Notes: a model not told the origin generated them from the letters alone. A stretch of DNA of 64,000 nucleotides from Neptuniibacter sp048548695 (GCF_048548695.1 NZ_JBLYIF010000005.1), one strand, 5' to 3'. Counted from the stretch's first letter, positions 16,802 to 24,760 are shown. A program made the numbers and translations.

Positions 16802-17149
16802 TTATCGGGCTTCCAGCTGGGACAGCATGTAGTCCACGGCATTGCCGATATCTTCGTCAGTAAGATCTGTATTACCACCTTTCGCCGGCATCAGTTGATA
16901 ACCGTTGATGGCATGTTGCACCAATACATCTCGACCCTGGCCAATACGCTTGCCCCACATTTTCATGTTGCCAATGATCGGGGCACCATTGATGCCCTGA
17001 CCATGGCAGGCAAAACAGGTCCCGGAGACAATCTGTTCTCCCTTCTGTAAAGCAGGGGAGAGACTAGCTGCTGGGCCATCGCCTCCGTCACAGCCCGTCA
17101 ACGCGAGCAACAGTGCCAGGCTTCCGATTCGAGCTGTGTTTCCCATCAT
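16802..17149 (-). CDS. Class I cytochrome c lipoprotein
   Basis: The 115-residue protein has a lipoprotein signal with lipobox LTGC (Cys20) and one heme c site CFACH (45-49). The fold pattern INGAPIIGN ... GYQLMPAKGG, with a probable axial Met in QLMPAKGG, ends in a C-terminal helix DIGNAVDYMLSQ. It resembles short cytochromes c5/c555. After lipidation it would sit on a membrane in the periplasm and shuttle electrons. The Asp after the lipobox Cys favours retention at the inner membrane under the E. coli Lol rule. It lies within the redox operon, 15 bp after the Tll0287-like gene. Confidence 0.9.
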   Translation of the reverse strand: MMGNTARIGSLALLLALTGCDGGDGPAASLSPALQKGEQIVSGTCFACHGQGINGAPIIGNMKMWGKRIGQGRDVLVQHAINGYQLMPAKGGNTDLTDEDIGNAVDYMLSQLEAR

Positions 17150-17164
17150 GCATCTCCTTGAGGC

Positions 17165-17746
17165 TTAGCCACCCAGGGGCACACGAATGACAACACCACC
17201 CATTACTTCACCAATTTTGAAGTCATTACGTGGGCTGTCTTTGTGCTCGTTATGGCAAGTCACACAGGGTGTCGCTACCGCAACATCGGGATACACCGCT
17301 GTAAAGTAGGTAGTGTCACCCAGCTTTTCTTCGCCGTAGAAGTTTTTGCCAGGATTTGCCGCAATGTACTCAAGACCCTGTTTTTCAATTTCCGTACGCG
17401 GTGCGTTCTGACTGTTAATTGGCCAGATAGACTGGAGTGAATAGGTGAAGTCATCCGTCATTTCAGCGACAGCTTCAGCACCTGCACGGAACATCTGTGC
17501 CGGCAGTGGTGCACCATTTTCCAGGTCCTGCCAGTGCTCCTTAGGCGCGATGGCATCCGCGCCGGCTGGGCCAAGGCGCTTGATGATCAGTTTGGTGTAG
17601 TTGGTACGGTCTGCTTTCATGACTGCAAACAGCGAGTCAGTGTACAACTCAGGCTTGATGCCGACCGCTTGAGGTTCATCCTGACAACCAGTCAGGGCCA
17701 GGGTGGTAGCCGCCAGTGCGACACCTGCAATTGCTTTTTTCATCAT
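17165..17746 (-). CDS. Tll0287-like (DUF3365) c-type heme lipoprotein
   Basis: The 193-residue protein has a lipoprotein signal (ATTLALTGC, Cys21) and a single heme-binding site CVTCH at 161-165 near the C-terminus. Between them lies a region matching the DUF3365/Tll0287-like pattern (PKEHWQDLENGAPLPAQMFR, KNFYGEEKLGDTTYFTAVYPD). Tll0287 folds are PAS-like, and members are proposed as redox or gas sensors or small electron carriers. Here the neighbours are cytochromes and hemoglobins, and no signalling partner is fused. The role could be NO sensing, NO binding or electron relay, and the sequence does not decide between them. Confidence 0.82.
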   Translation of the reverse strand: MMKKAIAGVALAATTLALTGCQDEPQAVGIKPELYTDSLFAVMKADRTNYTKLIIKRLGPAGADAIAPKEHWQDLENGAPLPAQMFRAGAEAVAEMTDDFTYSLQSIWPINSQNAPRTEIEKQGLEYIAANPGKNFYGEEKLGDTTYFTAVYPDVAVATPCVTCHNEHKDSPRNDFKIGEVMGGVVIRVPLGG

Positions 17747-17785
17747 CTCGAACGCTCCATTCTCAGGTTGAGTTGGGTGATAGGT

Positions 17786-19105
17786 TTATTGCTTTTGCTT
17801 GTCCCGGTCCCGGGCCACCGCCATATCGATGGACGGAATGTGACTGCCGGGTTTACCGTTGAAGTTGTTACGAACCAGTGCCGGATCGGCTAAGGCGTCC
17901 AGGCTAAATGCCAGTGAATGGCAATCCAGACATACCGAGCGCACCATTTTCTCGTTAGGGCGCAGGTTCATGCTCTGGTTATGCTCAACACGCACTGTGG
18001 TCTTGCCGAAGGCTTTATGTGACTCACGCGGCATATGACAGGTAGCACAACTCACACCACTGCCTGCAGGTAGCACTTCAGCCTGTTCCTGCTGCCACAG
18101 CTGGGCATGGGGTGACTGAGCATAGTTGCGGCTGTGTTCATCGTCATGGCAGCTGGTGCAGGATTCCACGGCAGCCGTTGCCAGGTCAGGCTGATGGGCA
18201 TCATGGCAACTGGCGCAGTCGAGTCCGCTCTGATCGGCATCATGTTTGAAAGGCAACCGGGCCATGGCAGGTGACATCTTGCTCAGGCCTGCTTTCAGGC
18301 GCATGCCATGCTTACCACTGAGAAAACCTGAGGCTTCATTTTCATGACAGCTGTTACAGCTGGCCAAACCGGGATCATCCTGCCAGACGCCTGAAACGCT
18401 ATGACAGTCAGTACAATTAACGCCGGCATCGGCATGACCACTGAGGCTCCAGTCCTCCACCAACGCATGTGCAGCCTCGCCATCGGCATCCGCAACGGCC
18501 AACGCCGGTTTACGTGCCAGCGCTTCGGTACCATTACGCGCCAGCACCTGTGCCATCGCCTTCACCATAGGGCCGGTTTGATTGGCCAGCAGGAAATCTT
18601 CATATAGCGCGCGGTTATCATGGAAGTTGTGGCAACCCGCACTGCCACAGGTATCGAATCCCATACCTTCATGACTTGGCCGATCCTCAGCGATGCTCTG
18701 ATGACACTCGTAACAGAAGTCTTCCGGCAGGGTGACCCCCATCGCAAAGGTTTGATGTTGTTTATGCTCACCATGGCAACTGACACAGTTGAGGGCATTG
18801 ATCTTTTCCAACCGGTCAACATTACGCGGATCAGTAAATTTCTTGCGTGGATGGGAGTCGTGGGCGTCTTTCAATTCCTGCTCATGACAACCCATACAGG
18901 CATCATGCAGTAGTTCCTGGCCGCCAAACGGATCGGTATGACAAGTGTCGCAACTTAATTCAATCTGATAATGGCCATGGGTGGTGGGCCCGATCAAGAA
19001 ATGCGGCTTCTCCGGCTGAGCCAGCATTTCATAACCCAGCACCCCCGCCAGACCTGCGCAGAGGGTTAACCAGATAAGCCAGATAGATAGCTTGCGACTC
19101 ATCAA
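17786..19105 (-). CDS. Membrane-anchored undecaheme cytochrome c
   Basis: The 439-residue protein starts with an uncleaved-looking signal anchor (MMSRKLSIWLIWLTLCAGLAG). I count ten canonical CxxCH sites (CDTCH, CMGCH, CVSCH, CYECH, CTDCH, CNSCH, CASCH, CTSCH, CATCH, CLDCH) and one CX4CH site (CGSAGCH), for up to eleven hemes. CX4CH sites are rare and usually need the normal maturation system to tolerate them. It resembles cytochrome c3/NapC-NrfB-type wires and I do not recognise a catalytic subunit signature. It starts six bases after the transmembrane FAD reductase gene, so it is the natural periplasmic acceptor for that protein. Confidence 0.88.
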   Translation of the reverse strand: MMSRKLSIWLIWLTLCAGLAGVLGYEMLAQPEKPHFLIGPTTHGHYQIELSCDTCHTDPFGGQELLHDACMGCHEQELKDAHDSHPRKKFTDPRNVDRLEKINALNCVSCHGEHKQHQTFAMGVTLPEDFCYECHQSIAEDRPSHEGMGFDTCGSAGCHNFHDNRALYEDFLLANQTGPMVKAMAQVLARNGTEALARKPALAVADADGEAAHALVEDWSLSGHADAGVNCTDCHSVSGVWQDDPGLASCNSCHENEASGFLSGKHGMRLKAGLSKMSPAMARLPFKHDADQSGLDCASCHDAHQPDLATAAVESCTSCHDDEHSRNYAQSPHAQLWQQEQAEVLPAGSGVSCATCHMPRESHKAFGKTTVRVEHNQSMNLRPNEKMVRSVCLDCHSLAFSLDALADPALVRNNFNGKPGSHIPSIDMAVARDRDKQKQ

Positions 19106-19111
19106 TCCCCC

Positions 19112-21103
19112 TTAGAAGTAATACACGCTGAGAACATGAAAACTGAGCAGGACCGGTAAGGGCCATGACAGCAAGAGGTGCCCCCAAAAACCGATAGAAC
19201 GCAGTCGGCGACCAGTTGCTGGGCGGAGTTTGTACTGCAATCCAATCACGACACTTACCGCTACCCCCAGCAGACTGAGCGCCAGAAAATTCACCAGTAA
19301 CCATTGGTTGAGGTGCTGCCCCGCATGCAACCCCGTATGTACAAACAGGATCAGCACACAGCTAAGTGCCAGAATCGTATGCAGGCTGCGCCAGAAACGG
19401 AAACTGCCGAATCCAAGCAAGGGACTGCGCTTCTTCAGCGACATGAGGAGTCCCAGCACGGTTAGACCGAGCAGGGTAAAACCAGAAATTTGTTTAAACA
19501 GGCCGTCATTCCATATCAGATCAAGCCGCAACGGAGCCTGTACTGATTGGCTGACATCCAACCCAGGGATCATCAAAAAAGCCAGCACTGCAGCCAGTAC
19601 GGATAATCCGGTCACCATCAGGGTATTACGATCAGTATCCGGCTGAGCTTTTTCAGCACTGCCCACCATCATCTGTACCAGCGGTTTACAACTACCGCAG
19701 GTGGTCGCTGCGCCTGTTGCTTCACCCAGTGCCGTAACCGAGCAACAGCCCGCCTCCATGGCAGCGGTTAATTGCCCCCGGGTCACCTGTTTACAGTTAC
19801 AGATCACCGACGACTCGGGCCACGCCAATGGGTTATCTGCGGTGGATGGATTCCACAGAAAACCGCGCAGGCGAAAACTTATCAACTGCCATGGGAATAT
19901 CATTCGCTGGTGGGTAATGAGTTCCTGTAACCGAGGAATCTCAGCCCACTCACCTATGGAAACCGCTCCGACCAATCGCCACCCTTTCATGATCAGCTTA
20001 CGGTAATCGCCATTATCACCCCGCCAAACGACAAATTGTTTCGGGTCGTTGGGCTGATCATCATGCACATCACCCATGCTGAACACGGGAACGCCGACAA
20101 CCTTTAACCGGGCAATACTGTGTGAACCAAGATAACGACTGGTACCGGCACTGATATGGTCTGCCGCAATTGCCGCCTGTTCAAAACCGGGGGCAACCAG
20201 GCCATAAATCTTTTCGTTATGCTCCGCACACTCGCCAATCGCGTAGATATCGCGGTCACTGGTGCAGAGGTGGTCATCCACCCGAATGCCTCGGCCAACG
20301 CTCAACCAGGCCTTACGGGCTAACTCAATATTGGGACGAATACCGGCGGAAATTAACACCGTATCGCAGGCAATAACTTCGCCATTACGCAGTGCCACAC
20401 CCTCGGCCTTGCCTTCACCTATTACGCCACTCACGCCAGCCCCGGTCACGATGCGAATACCCAGAGACTCGAGTCGTTTCTGCAGCAAATCAGCGGCCGT
20501 GTCATCCAGCTGCTGATTCATGATTCTGGGCGCTTGCTGTACCAGGGTGATGTTGATCAGATTACATTGCAGCGCGCGGGCGGCTTCCAAACCTAACAGT
20601 CCCCCGCCGACCACAACCAAGTCCTGACAACGAGCAGTACGGGCTTTTAATCGCTCCGCATCACGCATGTTGCGAAAGGTGAAAACACTGTCCAGCTCGA
20701 CCCCGTCCATATGTGGCACATGGGCCCGGGAACCGGTGGCCAGCACCAGCTTCTGATAAGGGTATGCAGTGCCTTCAGTATCGATGACGCATTTCAGTTC
20801 ACGGTCGATACTGGCGATTTCAGCACACACAAAACGAAACCCCGGATCCTGTTCCAGGTCGTCCAGAGGCAGCAGCAGGTTATCGGCACTGTCCTGACCC
20901 GCCAATAGCGCACTCAGGCGCACGCGGTCATATGGCTGATAGGGTTCGTTACCAAACAAAATGACCGGCGTATCGATGTGCCGCTTGCGCAGCTCCTGAA
21001 TAAAACGGAAGCCAACAGGACCCGCTCCTACTACGAGGATGGCGTCATCCCAACAGATAGATTCTGGCTCTGATGTAGAGGTGGCAACCGCCTGCATGTT
21101 CAT
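19112..21103 (-). CDS. NirB-like FAD/BFD protein fused to a diheme-b membrane domain
   Basis: The 663-residue fusion begins with a pyridine nucleotide-disulfide oxidoreductase module (about 18-400; ILVVGAGPVGFRFIQ, VVVGGGLLGLEAARAL, IYAIGECAEH) like the N-terminus of NirB. A BFD-type [2Fe-2S] domain (about 430-480) with a CNC and CGSC ligand set follows. The last 180 residues hold about five transmembrane helices. Two of these have His pairs 14 residues apart (about His575/589 and His642/656), as expected for two b hemes in the ferric reductase/NOX/YedZ style. There is no siroheme domain, so it is not nitrite reductase. I infer NAD(P)H oxidation in the cytoplasm and electron export to the periplasmic undecaheme cytochrome. 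Confidence 0.85.
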   Translation of the reverse strand: MNMQAVATSTSEPESICWDDAILVVGAGPVGFRFIQELRKRHIDTPVILFGNEPYQPYDRVRLSALLAGQDSADNLLLPLDDLEQDPGFRFVCAEIASIDRELKCVIDTEGTAYPYQKLVLATGSRAHVPHMDGVELDSVFTFRNMRDAERLKARTARCQDLVVVGGGLLGLEAARALQCNLINITLVQQAPRIMNQQLDDTAADLLQKRLESLGIRIVTGAGVSGVIGEGKAEGVALRNGEVIACDTVLISAGIRPNIELARKAWLSVGRGIRVDDHLCTSDRDIYAIGECAEHNEKIYGLVAPGFEQAAIAADHISAGTSRYLGSHSIARLKVVGVPVFSMGDVHDDQPNDPKQFVVWRGDNGDYRKLIMKGWRLVGAVSIGEWAEIPRLQELITHQRMIFPWQLISFRLRGFLWNPSTADNPLAWPESSVICNCKQVTRGQLTAAMEAGCCSVTALGEATGAATTCGSCKPLVQMMVGSAEKAQPDTDRNTLMVTGLSVLAAVLAFLMIPGLDVSQSVQAPLRLDLIWNDGLFKQISGFTLLGLTVLGLLMSLKKRSPLLGFGSFRFWRSLHTILALSCVLILFVHTGLHAGQHLNQWLLVNFLALSLLGVAVSVVIGLQYKLRPATGRRLRSIGFWGHLLLSWPLPVLLSFHVLSVYYF

Positions 21104-21402
21104 ATCTGGCTCTGTTACAGTTCATTTTGTACACAACATGAGCACAGCAAAAGCTTTGCCAAAAGCATTATATAAGTATAATCTAATATTTTTTATCTAT
21201 ATAAATCATGCCCTTACATAACAGCAAGCAACATATAAGACAACCCAAAAGATGTATTTGAAATGCACTAAAAGGGGTATTTTTTCGCGCTTGCAGCAAA
21301 GCACGCACCGAAAAGACGCAAATAAAGGAACAGTCAGTTGATTAAATCAACCGCCCCAGACTGTATATAAGCCGGAGCGGTTAACTAAGGCGAATTAATT
21401 GA
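21104..21402. other. Promoter region of the redox operon
   Basis: A 299-bp AT-rich interval. It holds the NsrR-like site listed separately. TATA-rich segments between 21165 and 21235 could provide minus-strand -10 elements, but I cannot fix one. The perfect inverted repeat GTTGAT/ATCAAC at 21337-21351, close to the stop of the upstream gene, may be part of a transcript end. No ORF is present. Confidence 0.5.
21249..21271 (-). promoter_or_regulatory. NsrR-like operator upstream of the redox operon
   Basis: The left arm AAGATGTATTT matches the gammaproteobacterial NsrR half-site exactly. After one base the right arm AAATGCACTAA keeps the AAATGCA core. The quality is similar to the well-known hmp operator of E. 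coli, whose right arm is also degenerate. NsrR is an Fe-S repressor released by nitric oxide. The site lies about 145 bp upstream of the first start codon, implying a 5' UTR of roughly 100 bases. Function is inferred, and no nsrR gene is in the window. Confidence 0.6.
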
Positions 21403-21975
21403 TCAGCGAATCACTAGATCGGGTAACCAGCGGTGCTTACGTTCAATCGGGTCACGCAGGTTTTCATGTAACGGTGGGATATTCAGGTCGGCCGGCGGAG
21501 AAGCCAGATTATTGAGGTCAATCGCTTGCGCCTGACCGGTGATCTGGCCGTCCTTCAGCTGCATCTGGTAGTAGATGCCATTCCAGAAATTAGCCCCAAA
21601 CTCATCCGGCGACTTAAACATAAATAGCAGATCATGCTCCAGCCAGCGAAGATCATCACCGCTGACCAGGTGCGGCTGTTCATAGGGGTAAGGCAGATGA
21701 CACCAGAGCTCAGGCCCTTCGAGGCATTTCATCTCTTTCATAGAAAGGAAAAAATCTTTAAACCTGGCATGGTCCATATGCAGAGAGTAGTGAGCGCCCT
21801 CTGCCTGGGGTTTAAACGTGATCGTGCCTACCGGGATTTCCATACCGGTTTTATCCAGCAGGTAGATCACTTTATCACCGGCCAACGGTTCGGCTGTGGC
21901 CATAGCAGCCCATAGCCAGCAGAGAAGCAGGGGCCAGAGGCGTATGGAGCCACGAGATATTTTATTACTTCGCAT
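21403..21975 (-). CDS. Uncharacterised secreted protein
   Basis: I do not recognise a family. From the ATG at 21975, preceded by GGAGAG, the protein has 190 residues; an ATG 30 bases upstream has no ribosome site. An N-terminal hydrophobic stretch (LWPLLLCWLWAAMATA, cleavage likely before EPLAGD) predicts export to the periplasm. The mature part contains two cysteines ten residues apart (KCLEGPELWC) that could form a disulfide, many aromatic residues and a C-terminal ERKHRWLPDLVIR. It lies 300 bp upstream of the redox operon on the same strand. Shared expression is possible but no common promoter signal was seen. Confidence 0.7.
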   Translation of the reverse strand: MRSNKISRGSIRLWPLLLCWLWAAMATAEPLAGDKVIYLLDKTGMEIPVGTITFKPQAEGAHYSLHMDHARFKDFFLSMKEMKCLEGPELWCHLPYPYEQPHLVSGDDLRWLEHDLLFMFKSPDEFGANFWNGIYYQMQLKDGQITGQAQAIDLNNLASPPADLNIPPLHENLRDPIERKHRWLPDLVIR

Positions 21976-22088
21976 CAGACTCTCCGTTGTTGTTATTTTA
22001 GACATCAGTAATTCTGCAGTAGCATTTATTGACTATTAATAACTCTACATACAAATATGCAATGCCGCTAATAAAGAAACGGTAAAGA

Positions 22089-23279
22089 TTAAAGGCAGCC
22101 CACCACCTGATTGCACCAATGTAGTGCTTCTTCATGAATCGGCCGATATGCCTCTCGCTCCTCTGCGCTTAAAGCCGACCAAACACCATCGCAATAGGCG
22201 GTTACCCGACTAAGGAGCGCCCCCAGATCGCCATTGCCACCATTCAGCGCCCGTTTTACCTCAAGCGCGATAGGCAGTTGCGGCATCAATTCATCACGCT
22301 CGATATCTAACAGGGCATCTAAACCAGAAATCACCCCAGCCAGAAAAGCAGTTGACGGTTCGACTGAACGACTTTCCTGAGCCAACTGTTCACACATACG
22401 GGCCTTGATCAGCAACAGCCGCATAAGCTCCTGGGGTTTGTTCTGATAACGACTAACAGAAAACAGCAATAACCACTTACGTAGCTCATTCATGCCCAGC
22501 AAAATAATTGCTTCCTGAATGCTACTGATCTGTCGGTGGCCTCTGAATACTGCCGAATTGACCAGTTTCAGCAGACCAACAACCAGAGAGGGATCACGCT
22601 TAATTAATTCTTCCAGAGTCTGCGGAGACGTTTCCGGGTCATGCGCTTCTGCAATCAGCTGTAACATCACCGTCTCTTGCAAACTTAAACGTCGGCCATT
22701 TACCGGTCTCGGCCGAGCAAAAAAACTGCCCTGGAACAGCGGCACTTCCAGTGCACTGCAGGCTTCATAGTCGGCATAGTTGTTAATACCCGTCACCAGT
22801 AAATCGGCATCCATGGCCAGTAGCGTCCTGGCATGTTTTTCCAATGCTTGCAGTGAAAAACGTGTCAGATCCAGCTTGATCAAGTCAGCCAAGGCTCTGA
22901 CATGTCGCGGAGCATCCACGGCCACAACCAACCGATAGCCACGGTCATTCAACTGTTTCAAGTACTTAAGATCATCCGCGGTAACCCTATCCATCTCTGA
23001 CAGCACCAACTCCAGAACAAGCCGATTTGGCATGACTGAGGGCACGACATAGGTTCGCAGCCAATCCAGAGAGATGGTGATAATTGCAGGCAGTATCCGC
23101 AACTGTCCCTGATCCAGAATACTGCAACAGGTATCGAGCAGCAGATCATTACACACATCAGGTTCCGGAGGTTGCTCCAGCAACGGCAGATCCGGATGCG
23201 CGATACGCAGGTTATAGGCAAAGGTTTCCAGTTGACGGTCAAAAACCGGTTGCCGGGCGAATAGCATTTCGCAGGACAT
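22089..23279 (-). CDS. EAL-HDOD (YuxH-type) signalling protein
   Basis: The protein is 396 residues from the ATG at 23279 (MSCEMLFARQPVFDRQ), with a possible GTG start at 23318. The N-terminal half resembles an EAL domain of the YuxH type that has lost most catalytic acids, as usual in this family, so c-di-GMP hydrolysis is unlikely. The C-terminal half is an HDOD domain (RDPSLVVGLLKLVNSAVF, SIQEAIILLGMNELRKW), a protein-interaction relative of HD phosphohydrolases without the metal-binding His-Asp pairs. Proteins of this architecture modulate signalling or motility by protein contact. It has no clear operon partners. Confidence 0.85.
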   Translation of the reverse strand: MSCEMLFARQPVFDRQLETFAYNLRIAHPDLPLLEQPPEPDVCNDLLLDTCCSILDQGQLRILPAIITISLDWLRTYVVPSVMPNRLVLELVLSEMDRVTADDLKYLKQLNDRGYRLVVAVDAPRHVRALADLIKLDLTRFSLQALEKHARTLLAMDADLLVTGINNYADYEACSALEVPLFQGSFFARPRPVNGRRLSLQETVMLQLIAEAHDPETSPQTLEELIKRDPSLVVGLLKLVNSAVFRGHRQISSIQEAIILLGMNELRKWLLLFSVSRYQNKPQELMRLLLIKARMCEQLAQESRSVEPSTAFLAGVISGLDALLDIERDELMPQLPIALEVKRALNGGNGDLGALLSRVTAYCDGVWSALSAEEREAYRPIHEEALHWCNQVVGCL

Positions 23280-23428
23280 AGTATTCAAAGGATCCAGAAA
23301 CGATAAGGTATTGCGCACTCAGACTAACAGTAACAACAACTTAGGCGGCGCGCAGCTTTACACGAAAGGATAGCACTTACATTGAGTCAGGTTAATGACT
23401 TTTATAGGGAGCGGGTAATTACAAGCAT

Positions 23429-23441
23429 TGGTGCAGATGGG
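23429..23441 (-). tRNA. 3' end of a further tRNA-Leu(CAG), rest lost in the N run
   Basis: The 13 bases TGGTGCAGATGGG are identical to the CCA end and acceptor strand of the complete tRNA-Leu at 23681-23767. The sequence then enters the N run. This is the visible stub of another copy on the minus strand. Confidence 0.7.
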
Positions 23442-23538
23442 NNNNNNNNNNNNNNNNNNNNNNNNNNNNNNNNNNNNNNNNNNNNNNNNNNNNNNNNNNN
23501 NNNNNNNNNNNNNNNNNNNNNNNNNNNNNNNNNNNNNN
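23442..23538. other. Assembly gap of 97 N within the tRNA repeat
   Basis: Undetermined bases. The gap is flanked on both sides by copies of the same tRNA-Leu sequence, so it is most likely a collapsed or unresolved repeat. The true number of copies is unknown. Confidence 0.95.
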
Positions 23539-23615
23539 GGGGAGACTCGAACTCCCACGCCCGTGAAGGCACTAGCACCTGAAGCTAGCGTGTCTACCAA
23601 TTCCACCACATCTGC
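23529..23615 (-). tRNA. tRNA-Leu(CAG), last bases hidden by N
   Basis: From 23539 to 23615 this copy is identical to the complete tRNA at 23681-23767. By alignment its ten 3'-terminal bases fall in the N run at 23529-23538. The anticodon loop reads TTCAGGT (anticodon CAG) and a long variable arm is present, as in tRNA-Leu. Confidence 0.9.
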
Positions 23616-23680
23616 GTATTCAGCTGACTTTTTACAGGCTCAGCGACCTGTTCTTTCGCACCGTCTGACATGGCGTCAGA

Positions 23681-23767
23681 TGGTGCAGATGGGGAGACTC
23701 GAACTCCCACGCCCGTGAAGGCACTAGCACCTGAAGCTAGCGTGTCTACCAATTCCACCACATCTGC
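23681..23767 (-). tRNA. tRNA-Leu(CAG)
   Basis: This is a complete 87-base class II tRNA including encoded CCA. The acceptor stem is GCAGATG/CATCTGC, the anticodon stem is CTAGC/GCTAG with loop TTCAGGT (anticodon CAG), there is a long variable arm, and the T arm contains GTTCGAGTC. It reads the CUG leucine codon, which is frequent in this genome's genes. It is tandem with the copy 65 bp downstream on the minus strand. Confidence 0.97.
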
Positions 23768-23863
23768 GTCGAAAGTGGGGCGCATTATATAGAGCAAACC
23801 CGCCTTTGTGAAGACTGCCCTAGATTTATTTTTACCGCCAAATGACGACTTATCTGACTATGA

Positions 23864-24745
23864 TCAGATGCCCGAAAGGCAGTGCTGCAGGCGCTGACCA
23901 AGCTGCTGCAGGTATACGGCATAATCGGCTTCAGGAGCCAGGTCACTGGCCAGCGGATCAAGGGTCGCTGTCGTCACCGTAAGGCCATCGATCAAGCGCG
24001 TGATCAACCCTGCCTCAAACTGCGGCTCCACAAAGATACACCGGGCGTCACCTGAACGCAGCAAACGCCGAATTGCAGCAGTTTTACGCGCCCCCGGAGG
24101 CATCCCCGGTTCCACCGCCAGATACGCCACCTGATTTAAGCCATAGTGCGCAACCAGCCGCGAAAAAGCGTCATGAAATACCACAAAACCCACATTCCTC
24201 AATGGCTGCAGCAACACTCGGTTATACTCGTCCGCCTCGCTTAATGTTGCGACAAACCGCTGATAGTTCTGTTCAATCTTTTCCGCCTGTGCTGGCCGCA
24301 ACTGCTGCAATTGCTGTCGGAGTCTCGCTGCAAATGTCAGTACCGCATCAGGGTCCAACCAGATATGTGGGTCCAGCCCTGCATGTTGGTGGCCATCCCC
24401 AGCATCATGCTCATGGATCTGATCAATTGCCTCATCGTGTAGCCACTGTAACTGCAAAGCACTGCTGGTTTGCAATGGCCGTTGCAGGAATGGCTCAAGC
24501 GAGGGCCCTATCCAAACCACCAAGTCAGCCCGATAGAGCGCCTTTAGCTGAGATGGCTTTAAACTGAAATGATGCGGTGAGCTACCCGCAGGCACCAGCA
24601 CTTCGCTTTGTCCTACCTCAAGCAGCAGGCTATCAGCAATCAACTGTACTGGTCTGATCGACGCCACCACGTTAAGCGACTCAGCAGGTACAGCGACGCT
24701 GTACAAGCAACAAAGTAGACAGAGAATAGACTTCACAACAGGCAC
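23864..24745 (-). CDS. znuA: Zinc ABC transporter substrate-binding protein ZnuA
   Basis: The 293-residue periplasmic zinc-binding protein has a signal peptide (MPVVKSILCLLCCLYSVAVPA). Zinc-ligand motifs are SPHHF near residue 57, a histidine-rich loop (HEHDAGDGHQHAG) followed by DPHIWLD, and FVVFHDAFSR. The acidic/His loop is typical of zinc rather than manganese members of cluster A-I. It delivers Zn2+ to ZnuBC, encoded divergently beyond zur. Expression is probably repressed by Zur through the shared 52-bp promoter region. Confidence 0.94.
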   Translation of the reverse strand: MPVVKSILCLLCCLYSVAVPAESLNVVASIRPVQLIADSLLLEVGQSEVLVPAGSSPHHFSLKPSQLKALYRADLVVWIGPSLEPFLQRPLQTSSALQLQWLHDEAIDQIHEHDAGDGHQHAGLDPHIWLDPDAVLTFAARLRQQLQQLRPAQAEKIEQNYQRFVATLSEADEYNRVLLQPLRNVGFVVFHDAFSRLVAHYGLNQVAYLAVEPGMPPGARKTAAIRRLLRSGDARCIFVEPQFEAGLITRLIDGLTVTTATLDPLASDLAPEADYAVYLQQLGQRLQHCLSGI

Positions 24746-24760
24746 TCACAAAAAAATCGC

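Noticed and set aside
19112..21103. Annotation as assimilatory nitrite reductase NirB
   Set aside because: The siroheme/4Fe-4S reductase domain is absent and replaced by membrane helices. Only the FAD and BFD parts are shared.
21337..21351. FNR-like palindrome GTTGATTAAATCAAC near the redox operon
   Set aside because: FNR sites are TTGAT-N4-ATCAA; here the spacer is three bases. It also sits next to the stop codon of the upstream gene, about 235 bp from the operon start, where a transcript-end structure is as likely.
23382..23797. ORFs spanning the N run and a repeated sequence that might suggest a CRISPR array
   Set aside because: The repeated unit is a complete tRNA-Leu with cloverleaf features; the ORFs are read through tRNA sequence and undetermined bases.
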